From the IMG/VR virus record IMGVR_UViG_3300046791_000230, positions 1 to 32,126 of that record: 32,126 nucleotides of DNA, one strand, 5' to 3'. The stretch comes from a virus. The position numbers and the translations under genes are program-made. Below are positions 14,416-21,510 of this stretch, piece after piece (position 1 is the stretch's first letter; each line of letters begins with the position of its first letter). The notes under the pieces were generated by a model. It ran no database searches and was not told the origin of the DNA. It worked only from the letters and a program-made list of their open reading frames with translations.

Positions 14416-15369
14416 ATGTCACTTTTAAACTTAGAGACAACTAACGAATTCGATACTCCTGGCACGAAGACAGTAACGCACAGGAATCCAGACCGGAAGA
14501 ACAGCAAGCAAAGAATTATTACTCACGTTCTGAGTAAGGAAATGCTTCCGCCAGTAACCAAAAGAAAGGTTGCTGTCTATCAGGTTATCAATGCTTATCG
14601 TAAGGACCCATTGTTAGCTGGGAATGCAACAGGTGATGATATCCTTCCTTTTGATGTAGTTATTCCGGGAACGTATATGATTTACGATCCATTTGAAATG
14701 AATATAACTCAGCGTCAGAAGATGATGAAAAATGTAACACGTCCAGGTATTGAGATTAGGGATGGTAAGCAAATTTCAACTGAGGTTGTTGAGGATGTTG
14801 TTTTATTTAAAGGGTTACTGGAAGTTAACCAAGAAAGCGCGTATCCGCTTTATGTATTGATGGAATTACACCCACTGAATGGGTCGAATAAACGCAGAAA
14901 CAAGGACGTACAGCCTGTTTTTGAGCGTGTTGATATGAAGTACAGATCGGTTGCCAGCCTTGATGCTCTTGAAGATTTAGCAGAAGAAGCATCTCGTACA
15001 ATTAAGGATTTGAAGATTGATGATGTTATGGGATTCTTAGCTACACTCAAATTGCCTACTGCAGGAATTCGTGCGGATGACGCTCGTTACAATTTGAGAA
15101 TGTATGCCAAGCAGAATCCGCTTGCATTCTTCAAATTAAACCCAAGTAGCACAGAAATGATTAAAATAAACTTTCTGGATGCTATCGAATTAGGGTTCGT
15201 TGAGTATGATTTGGATAAGAAGGGTTATCGATTCGCCACTGATAACAGAGTATTTTTTGCCCACGCTATTGGGGAGGAGCCAGTAATGGCTACCGTTAAA
15301 TACTTGTCATCAAAAGATGGTATCGATAATTATAACCTGATCACCCAATATCTCGGATTCTGGGAATGA
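14416..15369 (+). CDS. Structural-type protein of unknown function (317 residues)
   Basis: A soluble 317-residue protein flanked by terminators on both sides, so it is a one-gene unit unless the capsid terminator is leaky. The first 30 residues are polar and basic (Arg/Lys/Asn), then comes a mixed domain with Phe-Asp-Val-Val-Ile-Pro-Gly and Asp-Pro-Phe-Glu-Met-Asn motifs. A helical middle (about 185-215) and a C-terminal domain follow. I know no function. Its place between capsid and fibre genes suggests a virion or head-completion protein such as a decoration protein or capsid-associated factor; that is inference. Confidence 0.6.
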   Translation: MSLLNLETTNEFDTPGTKTVTHRNPDRKNSKQRIITHVLSKEMLPPVTKRKVAVYQVINAYRKDPLLAGNATGDDILPFDVVIPGTYMIYDPFEMNITQRQKMMKNVTRPGIEIRDGKQISTEVVEDVVLFKGLLEVNQESAYPLYVLMELHPLNGSNKRRNKDVQPVFERVDMKYRSVASLDALEDLAEEASRTIKDLKIDDVMGFLATLKLPTAGIRADDARYNLRMYAKQNPLAFFKLNPSSTEMIKINFLDAIELGFVEYDLDKKGYRFATDNRVFFAHAIGEEPVMATVKYLSSKDGIDNYNLITQYLGFWE

Positions 15370-15370
15370 T

Positions 15371-15394
15371 AAAAGATTCTGCTATCTTTTTATT
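15371..15394 (+). terminator. First of two tandem terminators
   Basis: AAAAGAT (15371-15377) pairs with ATCTTTT (15384-15390) around TCTGCT and is followed by further T and A/T bases. It starts one base after the stop of the 317-residue gene. The stem is A/T-rich and weak alone, but a stronger hairpin follows 10 bases later. Confidence 0.6.
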
Positions 15395-15399
15395 AAATT

Positions 15400-15430
15400 G
15401 GCCTCTGAATTCAGGGGCCTTTTAATTTTA
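15400..15430 (+). terminator. Second, stronger tandem terminator
   Basis: GGCCTCTG (15400-15407) pairs with CAGGGGCC (15412-15419) around AATT, with one T-G pair, then TTTTAATTTTA. This is a classical rho-independent terminator. Only 8 bases separate its T-tract from the next ATG at 15438. Confidence 0.87.
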
Positions 15431-15437
15431 CTACACT

Positions 15438-16115
15438 ATGCCACTAGCACCGAGCTTCACAGTCGTACAAGATAATGGCGGGCTCCTTGCCACAGCCACA
15501 AACACCACAACCTACGGAGGCGCAAATCAAGATCGAAATGAAGCGGCCGAATATGTATTGTGGTCAAAGACCGACAAGGACGGTAATCGTGTCTTCACAA
15601 ACCCAGATCAGGGTGATGTGCTCACCAAATTAATTTACAGTGTATCCGCTGCGGTAAGTGGACTCTATGAATTGATATGGTTACGATTCCAATTTTATGA
15701 TGCAGGAACCCCTTATGTAGAAGAACAAACCTCTGGTGGTAACATTACTCAGTATGCAAGTGTTTTTTATTACGGCACAACAGGTAAAGTTTATAAAGCT
15801 ATTGTGCCATCAACCGGGCAGAATCCAGAAGACACAAATTATTTTGTAGAAGTCCCTCTTGCGAGTTTATATACACTCCTTGGTAATACAAATCTTGAGC
15901 AATACATTAAAAATTTCGATGGGCTTTACGCTATCAACAAGTGTATAACAGGAAGACTTGCTGGTGAAGGATGTAATTGCGAAAGTTCTGATAAAGAATA
16001 CAACATGGATTTATTCAGTAAATACTTATCAGCAACATCAAATTTCAACGCTGGTAATATTTACGAGTTTCAAGCACTGATCGAAGAACTTAACACCGCT
16101 TGTGTCGAATGCTAA
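15438..16115 (+). CDS. Virion-type protein upstream of the fibre
   Basis: A 225-residue protein, Tyr-, Thr- and Gly-rich and mostly beta-prone in its first 130 residues. The segment Gly-Lys-Val-Tyr-Lys-Ala-Ile...Asn-Tyr-Phe-Val-Glu-Val resembles small surface-binding beta modules. The C-terminal 90 residues are more helical and end in Cys-Val-Glu-Cys, with a further Cys-Asn-Cys at about 178. Paired cysteines are rare in this window, so metal binding or a disulfide is possible. It starts right behind the tandem terminators and overlaps the fibre gene by 7 bases. It may be a tail hub, fibre attachment or head-fibre protein; I cannot choose. Confidence 0.6.
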   Translation: MPLAPSFTVVQDNGGLLATATNTTTYGGANQDRNEAAEYVLWSKTDKDGNRVFTNPDQGDVLTKLIYSVSAAVSGLYELIWLRFQFYDAGTPYVEEQTSGGNITQYASVFYYGTTGKVYKAIVPSTGQNPEDTNYFVEVPLASLYTLLGNTNLEQYIKNFDGLYAINKCITGRLAGEGCNCESSDKEYNMDLFSKYLSATSNFNAGNIYEFQALIEELNTACVEC

Positions 16116-19100
16116 TAAAGGAAGCCTTATCGATACTCACGGCCACCAATCAACGGATACAGGAGATTGGGTTCGAAATAGTTTCGCCTGAGCTTCAGGG
16201 CTCCCCGAAACAGCCGCGATTACAAACTCAGCTTAATGCTCTCGCGATGCGGTATACCATGCTGTTACAGCATATTATACTTAACGATGATGGTGATGAG
16301 ATTTTAGGAACCATTGGCGAGAATGATGCAGACATAAATGCAATTCTTATTGATCTGCAGAAACTTGCTGATCTTAATGATATCCCTGGACTTCCGATAC
16401 CAAGAGTTGTATACACAACAAATGATGATGGTAATTTACCTGCCGGAAATGCACTTGGAGACTTACTTTATTTTGATGGCACAGAATGGTTACCGTTTGC
16501 GCGCGGAGCATCAGGAGAAGTTCTTGTATCAACACCAACCACCATTCAATGGCAAAGTGTTATTGGTAATGGTATTCCTTCAGGCGGATCGACCGGACAA
16601 TTTTTAAAGAAGAATACAAATACTTCCTACGATGTTGTTTGGGATGACATAACCTTACCTGATTTAGGAGTTACGGCATCGGCCGCTGAGTTGAATATAA
16701 TGGATGGAGTGATAGTCTCCACCGCAGAAATAAATTTTCTTGATGGTGTTAATTCGCTACTGGTTGATCAACTGGCAGCTAAATTATCAACATCATTATC
16801 AGCTTCAAATATTTATATAGGTAGTCCGGGTGGACTTGCTACGCAGGTAAACACTGCGTCCGTAGGAGACATTCAAGGAGATACTACTAATGGGTTATTT
16901 ATTAAGTCTGGGGTAATTGTAAATGCGGATATCAGCCCATCGGCTGCTATCATGCGTAACAAAATAGCTACAGGATCCTCTAACAGAGTTGTAATAAACG
17001 ACAACACTGGTGCGATGAGTTTAGCTAGCGCCATCACAGCGGATAGAGTTCTTGTTTCAAATTCAAGTGGTATACCAATTCATAGTGTAGTAACTACTAC
17101 AACACTTGGATATTTAGACGCGACATCATCAGTTCAGACACAACTTAACGATCGACTATCATTCTCTTCAGCGATTATTCCTGCGCAAGGAGATGTTATT
17201 TATTTCAACGGAGCAACATGGGTTAATCTTGGGATAGGAACAAACGGTCAGTTGTTATCTTCTGACGGAACAGTTCCAGTATGGGTAAGTGATCCACCAG
17301 CCGGATTACCAGTTGGGGGTAGTACCGATCAAATTCTACGTAAGATTGATGGCACAGATTATAATACAGAATGGCATACACTCGTTGCCGCTGATCTCAG
17401 TGATGTAACCGCAACTTATTCAGAGTTAAATGTTTTATCTGGGGTTACGGTTACGTCCACAAAAATTAATTTTCTAGCAGACGTAACTGGGCTTATACAA
17501 GCTCAGATTGACAATAAAGTAAACAACAGCCTTGCTTACAATGCGATATTTGTTGGAACGGCCGCAAACCAAATGGGTCAGCTTAATCCAGGCTCAAACG
17601 GTCAGGTACTTACAATTATTGGGGCGGCACCAGTATGGACAACGCCAGCAACTCCAGGAGATGTGTCGGGTCCAGGACTTGGTAACTCTACTGACAATGC
17701 GGTAGTAAGATGGAATACAACATCTGGTACAGCAATTCAAAATTCAACCGTCATCCTCGGTGATGATGGCATTTATACATTTCCATCTGCAGGAGGAATA
17801 CAAACGGGAACGTCAGCCGGTAATACTGTTTTAGTTAAAGCATACGATGTTGATGGTGTTACATATACCACATTCATCACCATCACTGCTAACAATACTC
17901 CGACAATGGATTTGAACAGCACTACAACTGTCGGTAGTGATGTTATTTACAGACATCTTTCCGGATATCCATTAGCACAACCAACAGTTACAGAAGATGG
18001 GTATACCATTTTATGGGATAATGGAACATTGACTTGGATATACGCAGCTAGCGGAGGAGGAGGACATGTTATTCAAGAAGACGGTACACCAGTTCCTCAG
18101 GAGGACAATCTTAATTTTGTTACCAACTTTACAATCACTGATGACCCTGGTAACCTAGCAACAAAAGTTGCTTTAAAGCCAAATCTTACTTTAATTGATA
18201 CTATCACTTTAAATAATGGTGGTAGAATCAGAACTGGGATAACTGCCGCTGATACAGTTTTATTTCAAGCATACGACAACAACACTGGTCCTGCATATGT
18301 AACATTCGCAACACTTACCGCTGGGAATACTCCAACATTCGATTTATCTGACTCCGTAACAAAATCAGGCGCATACATTTATCGCGCAGGTGGTACTGAT
18401 GTGGCGTTAGCTGATGGTGGTACTGGCGCTTCGCTTGCTGACCCGAATGCAGACAGAATTTTATTCTGGGATGATAGCGCAGGCGCAATAACGTGGTTAA
18501 CTGTTGGTACTGGACTTGCCATTACAACAACAACAATCGCTATTGATGATGAAGGTGTTCAGGATGCAGTAGGTAGTATATTGATGGACTCAGCAAACAT
18601 CAGCTTAACGTATAATGATGGTACCCCGAGTATAATCGCTGATATTATTGATGTTGAGTTATTAGCCATCGCAGGATTAGTAAGTGCCGCTAATAAAATA
18701 CCATACTTTACAGGATCCGGATCAGCTTCAATGCTCGACCGTGATACCGATGGAACATTAGCGGCAAATAGCGACACCTCAATCGCTACACAAAAAGCTG
18801 TTAAGACTTATGTTGATACTAGAATTGCCGCGAACGCTAATTTTGGTGCGACATTCGATGGCCAGGGTAGCGTTGTTCTGGTAAATACAAAAGTTTATTT
18901 CAGGATACCTCGTTCTGGTACAATAACCGCTTGGAGTATTGTGGCAGAAGGAACAAACCCTACCTGTACTATTGATATTTGGAAAGTTGCAACAGGCACT
19001 ACATTACCAGTAGTTGGGAATTCAATTATGGGAACCAAGCCAGCACTTGCAACCGGAAACGCCATCAAGTCAACAAATCTAACTGGATGGGGCACTTCAT

Positions 19101-19180
19101 TCACAGCCGATGATATCTTCTGTATAAACATTGATGCATGTTCAGCGGCTACTAAAATTAGCTTCCTGATATATGTGTAA
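16109..19180 (+). CDS. Modular tail fibre protein
   Basis: I chose the ATG at 16109 over a TTG at 16100; the product has 1023 residues. The N-terminal 90 residues are helical and probably dock to the virion. The shaft is built of duplicated modules: a Gly-Gly-Ser-Thr-x-Gln-x-Leu block followed by Glu-Leu-Asn and Ile-Asn-Phe-Leu units begins near 155 and again near 399, and a Gly-x-Thr...Thr-Val-Leu...Ala-Tyr-Asp block begins near 561 and again near 703. Such Glu-Leu-Asn repeats are typical of trimeric phage fibres. A Ser-Ile-Ala-Thr-Gln-Lys-Ala-Val-Lys-Thr-Tyr-Val-Asp linker leads to a C-terminal beta domain (about 907-1023) likely to bind the receptor. Confidence 0.85.
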   Translation: MLIKEALSILTATNQRIQEIGFEIVSPELQGSPKQPRLQTQLNALAMRYTMLLQHIILNDDGDEILGTIGENDADINAILIDLQKLADLNDIPGLPIPRVVYTTNDDGNLPAGNALGDLLYFDGTEWLPFARGASGEVLVSTPTTIQWQSVIGNGIPSGGSTGQFLKKNTNTSYDVVWDDITLPDLGVTASAAELNIMDGVIVSTAEINFLDGVNSLLVDQLAAKLSTSLSASNIYIGSPGGLATQVNTASVGDIQGDTTNGLFIKSGVIVNADISPSAAIMRNKIATGSSNRVVINDNTGAMSLASAITADRVLVSNSSGIPIHSVVTTTTLGYLDATSSVQTQLNDRLSFSSAIIPAQGDVIYFNGATWVNLGIGTNGQLLSSDGTVPVWVSDPPAGLPVGGSTDQILRKIDGTDYNTEWHTLVAADLSDVTATYSELNVLSGVTVTSTKINFLADVTGLIQAQIDNKVNNSLAYNAIFVGTAANQMGQLNPGSNGQVLTIIGAAPVWTTPATPGDVSGPGLGNSTDNAVVRWNTTSGTAIQNSTVILGDDGIYTFPSAGGIQTGTSAGNTVLVKAYDVDGVTYTTFITITANNTPTMDLNSTTTVGSDVIYRHLSGYPLAQPTVTEDGYTILWDNGTLTWIYAASGGGGHVIQEDGTPVPQEDNLNFVTNFTITDDPGNLATKVALKPNLTLIDTITLNNGGRIRTGITAADTVLFQAYDNNTGPAYVTFATLTAGNTPTFDLSDSVTKSGAYIYRAGGTDVALADGGTGASLADPNADRILFWDDSAGAITWLTVGTGLAITTTTIAIDDEGVQDAVGSILMDSANISLTYNDGTPSIIADIIDVELLAIAGLVSAANKIPYFTGSGSASMLDRDTDGTLAANSDTSIATQKAVKTYVDTRIAANANFGATFDGQGSVVLVNTKVYFRIPRSGTITAWSIVAEGTNPTCTIDIWKVATGTTLPVVGNSIMGTKPALATGNAIKSTNLTGWGTSFTADDIFCINIDACSAATKISFLIYV

Positions 19181-19364
19181 GCCACTCTTTTGCGATACAG
19201 CCCATCACAGAATGATCATACCGAAGTGGGTATTGAATACTAATATTAAAACCGAAAAAGGTTTTATCAATCTTCAGTGCACACGCCCAGGATGTAAAGG
19301 GAAGGCTAAATTCTATCTACCAAAACCAGAAGTAAAAGAAGAACAACATGCTGATCCAATTTGA
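19173..19364 (+). CDS. Small Cys-pair protein
   Basis: A 63-residue protein between the fibre and a carbohydrate-binding-like protein, overlapping the first by 8 bases and the second by 17. Cys2-x4-Cys7 and Cys36-x4-Cys41, with His11 and His12 nearby, could bind a zinc ion. The C-terminal 15 residues are charged and flexible. Overlap on both sides supports it as a true gene. It may be a fibre chaperone or small virion part, but no family was recognised. Confidence 0.55.
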   Translation: MCKPLFCDTAHHRMIIPKWVLNTNIKTEKGFINLQCTRPGCKGKAKFYLPKPEVKEEQHADPI

Positions 19365-19956
19365 AATACCAAAAGAGCAGGAGGCTAGAATACTATCCTC
19401 GGCTGAATTTCATGGATTCGTTTATGATCCGATGAATACCGCTACCGAAGAACAGCAGAAGTGGGATTTCTTTATTACAAGAACCAGAGCAGGATGGGAC
19501 AGTGACCTTTTCAATTATGAGAGATCATTAGCCATTGCAAATGAACCCAACGATACAGCGGCAGAACAAGCAAAGAGGTATGAAGCAGTAGAGAATAAAA
19601 TTATCAGTGACAATGAGAAGCCGTGGACAGAAGGTGAGGCTTTATCAATAGGAATGGTTCGCACAGAAGGGGATAAGGTTTATGTGGTTACACAAGATCA
19701 CGTTACGGAAGCTGGTAAAGAACCATCTGCTGACCCGACAATGTATGTTGAGAAGCCATCGGAGAAAGAGACTTTAGAGTGGAGCCCTAAAACTGTTTAC
19801 TATATGGATGATAAAGTGCTGTATGGTAAACAAACATGGATCTGTATAGCCGAGAAGACGATGAACGAGCCGAGTGTCTCTAAAGACTGGATTGTTTTTG
19901 ATGGTAAAGTAGATGGAGAGATAATGCCAGCGGAAATTGTTCCGGTAGGTAAATAG
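19348..19956 (+). CDS. Protein with tandem carbohydrate-binding-like modules
   Basis: A 202-residue protein. Residues 1-85 are a helical, charged N-terminal part. Two short beta modules follow: one near 90-135 (Ser-Ile-Gly-Met-Val...Val-Tyr-Val-Val-Thr-Gln-Asp-His...Pro-Ser-Ala-Asp) and one near 144-185 (Trp-Ser-Pro...Val-Tyr-Tyr-Met-Asp-Asp-Lys-Val...Trp-Ile-Cys-Ile-Ala...Pro-Ser...Asp-Trp). Their order of aromatic residues recalls the chitin-binding CBM5/12 type often attached to phage fibres and lysins. It probably sits on or helps assemble the fibre and touches surface glycans. A fibre-assembly chaperone with a helical N-terminus is an alternative. Confidence 0.6.
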   Translation: MLIQFEIPKEQEARILSSAEFHGFVYDPMNTATEEQQKWDFFITRTRAGWDSDLFNYERSLAIANEPNDTAAEQAKRYEAVENKIISDNEKPWTEGEALSIGMVRTEGDKVYVVTQDHVTEAGKEPSADPTMYVEKPSEKETLEWSPKTVYYMDDKVLYGKQTWICIAEKTMNEPSVSKDWIVFDGKVDGEIMPAEIVPVGK

Positions 19957-19980
19957 GTATTAACATCAAGTGTGAGTTAA

Positions 19981-21504
19981 ATGGCAGTAAACAGGTTCAC
20001 AAATGGAGCGGGAGGAAATACTTGGGGCACAGCAGGAAACTGGTCTCAAGGCACTATTCCTACGGCAAGTGATGGACATGTGACTACGTTTGATGCAAGT
20101 AGTCCTAATTGTACAGTTAACGCCTCCGGTAGAGTTGCAAACAATATAGATTTTACTGGTTATACTAACACTATTACCATGACTAATACAATTGCGGTCA
20201 GCGGCAATGTAACGCTAGATGCAGGTATGGTGATCAGCGGAAGCGCTGCATTGTTAATCAATGCAGCCTCCACAATCACTAGCGGTGGGAAGACATGGCC
20301 TAATGCGGTGACTTGGAGTGGAACAAACACCCAAACATTAGTTGGTAATTTTCAAGTGAATGGCCTTGTTACAGTATCCGCATCTACTACTTTCAACAAG
20401 ACATCGGCTGAAAAGATAATTATTAATGGAGGTGTAACTACAGGAATTGGGTCTAAAATTCTTGGGACTTTAGATTTTGAATGGACTGGCGGTACTTGGG
20501 CAAGCGGTGGTGGTTCCGGTATAGAGTTTTCAAATAATCTAACGATAGCTGGTAATGTCACATATAATATCATTGATAAATCAGGAGGGACGATTACGTA
20601 TACATCTGGCACAGTTTCATCTACAGGGTTTGCCATTCTAAGACCATCTACCAGCATTACCATAAACACAAATGGAATGACTTGGGTTAATATTACAACG
20701 TCAGGAACTACACCAACTATAACCTTAACATCAAATTTATCCTGTTCTGGTTTATTTACTTTTGGGGCCAGCAGTAGTATCACAATCAATAAGACCGCAT
20801 CGGAGACATTAACAATATCTGGTGGGATGGCAGTAAACTCAGTTACCCTTGGTACCGCGAAAATCATTTTAACAGGTGGCACTTGGTCAGGCACAAACGT
20901 AACTGGACTTGCTAATGATTTGGATTTACAGGGAACAATAACTGTTTCAGGTAACGTATACTACAGAACAGGAATCTTGACTTGGGTTTCTGGTGTTGTT
21001 ACAGTGACATCTTCAACACTTAACTTAACAGGATCATGTACTCTCGCAACAAACGGAATGTCATGGAATGACATCACTCTATCCAACACAACGGCATTTA
21101 CATACACGATAAACTCATTACTTACAGCATCGGCAACGCTTACCATTGGAACCGGAGCAGTGCAAACATTTGCAGGGACAGCAGGATTTACAGTCGGAAC
21201 TTTGTCTGTGCCATCAATAACAGCAATTACTATTAATTTTAAAGAATCCATCACCTACACGGTAACCACATCACTACTATGTAAAGACTCACGTACTGGA
21301 AGTATAGTATTATTCACTTCCTCTCACGCATCAACAAAAGCAATACTAACACTGAGTAACGGAGCATCTAATAATGTACTCGCAGCTTTTACGCGTATTG
21401 ATGCAAGCGGTGGCAGACCGATTCGTCCGTTTATGGGGGTCATCACGGATTGCTCAAATATTGAAAATCAAAATGATTTAGCAACGGTCGCTAGTGCGGC
21501 CTAA
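19981..21504 (+). CDS. Repeat-rich beta-structured virion protein A (2 units)
   Basis: A 507-residue, Thr/Ser/Gly/Asn-rich protein, probably a beta-solenoid or string of beta domains. The N-terminus (Asn-Arg-Phe-Thr-Asn-Gly...Trp-Gly-Thr-Ala-Gly-Asn-Trp) is of a type common in Bacteroidota phage surface proteins. Two internal units, each marked by a Gly-Gly-Thr-Trp core (170-173 and 299-302), are spaced 129 residues apart. A C-terminal domain of about 110 residues (Asn-Phe-Lys-Glu-Ser-Ile-Thr-Tyr...Arg-Ile-Asp-Ala-Ser-Gly-Gly) is shared with the next protein. It likely forms a head or tail appendage. Very few Lys and a stop-poor antisense strand follow from its composition. Confidence 0.75.
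   Translation: MAVNRFTNGAGGNTWGTAGNWSQGTIPTASDGHVTTFDASSPNCTVNASGRVANNIDFTGYTNTITMTNTIAVSGNVTLDAGMVISGSAALLINAASTITSGGKTWPNAVTWSGTNTQTLVGNFQVNGLVTVSASTTFNKTSAEKIIINGGVTTGIGSKILGTLDFEWTGGTWASGGGSGIEFSNNLTIAGNVTYNIIDKSGGTITYTSGTVSSTGFAILRPSTSITINTNGMTWVNITTSGTTPTITLTSNLSCSGLFTFGASSSITINKTASETLTISGGMAVNSVTLGTAKIILTGGTWSGTNVTGLANDLDLQGTITVSGNVYYRTGILTWVSGVVTVTSSTLNLTGSCTLATNGMSWNDITLSNTTAFTYTINSLLTASATLTIGTGAVQTFAGTAGFTVGTLSVPSITAITINFKESITYTVTTSLLCKDSRTGSIVLFTSSHASTKAILTLSNGASNNVLAAFTRIDASGGRPIRPFMGVITDCSNIENQNDLATVASAA
20440..21100 (+). repeat. Two tandem coding repeats of about 129 codons
   Basis: Units recognised by the Thr-Gly-Gly-Thr-Trp core at 20485 and 20872 and by following Leu-x-Ile/Leu-Gln-Gly/Ala-Asn-Val-Thr and Ile-Thr-Asn-Gly-Met-Thr/Ser-Trp-like blocks. 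DNA copies are diverged. Borders are approximate. Confidence 0.6.
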
Positions 21505-21510
21505 GAGAAT

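Noticed and set aside
20352-20894. A 180-codon open frame on the minus strand opposite repeat protein A
   Set aside because: Thr/Ser/Gly-rich sense codons give few antisense stops; the frame has no start context and its product is a Val/Pro/Ile-rich shadow without domain features.
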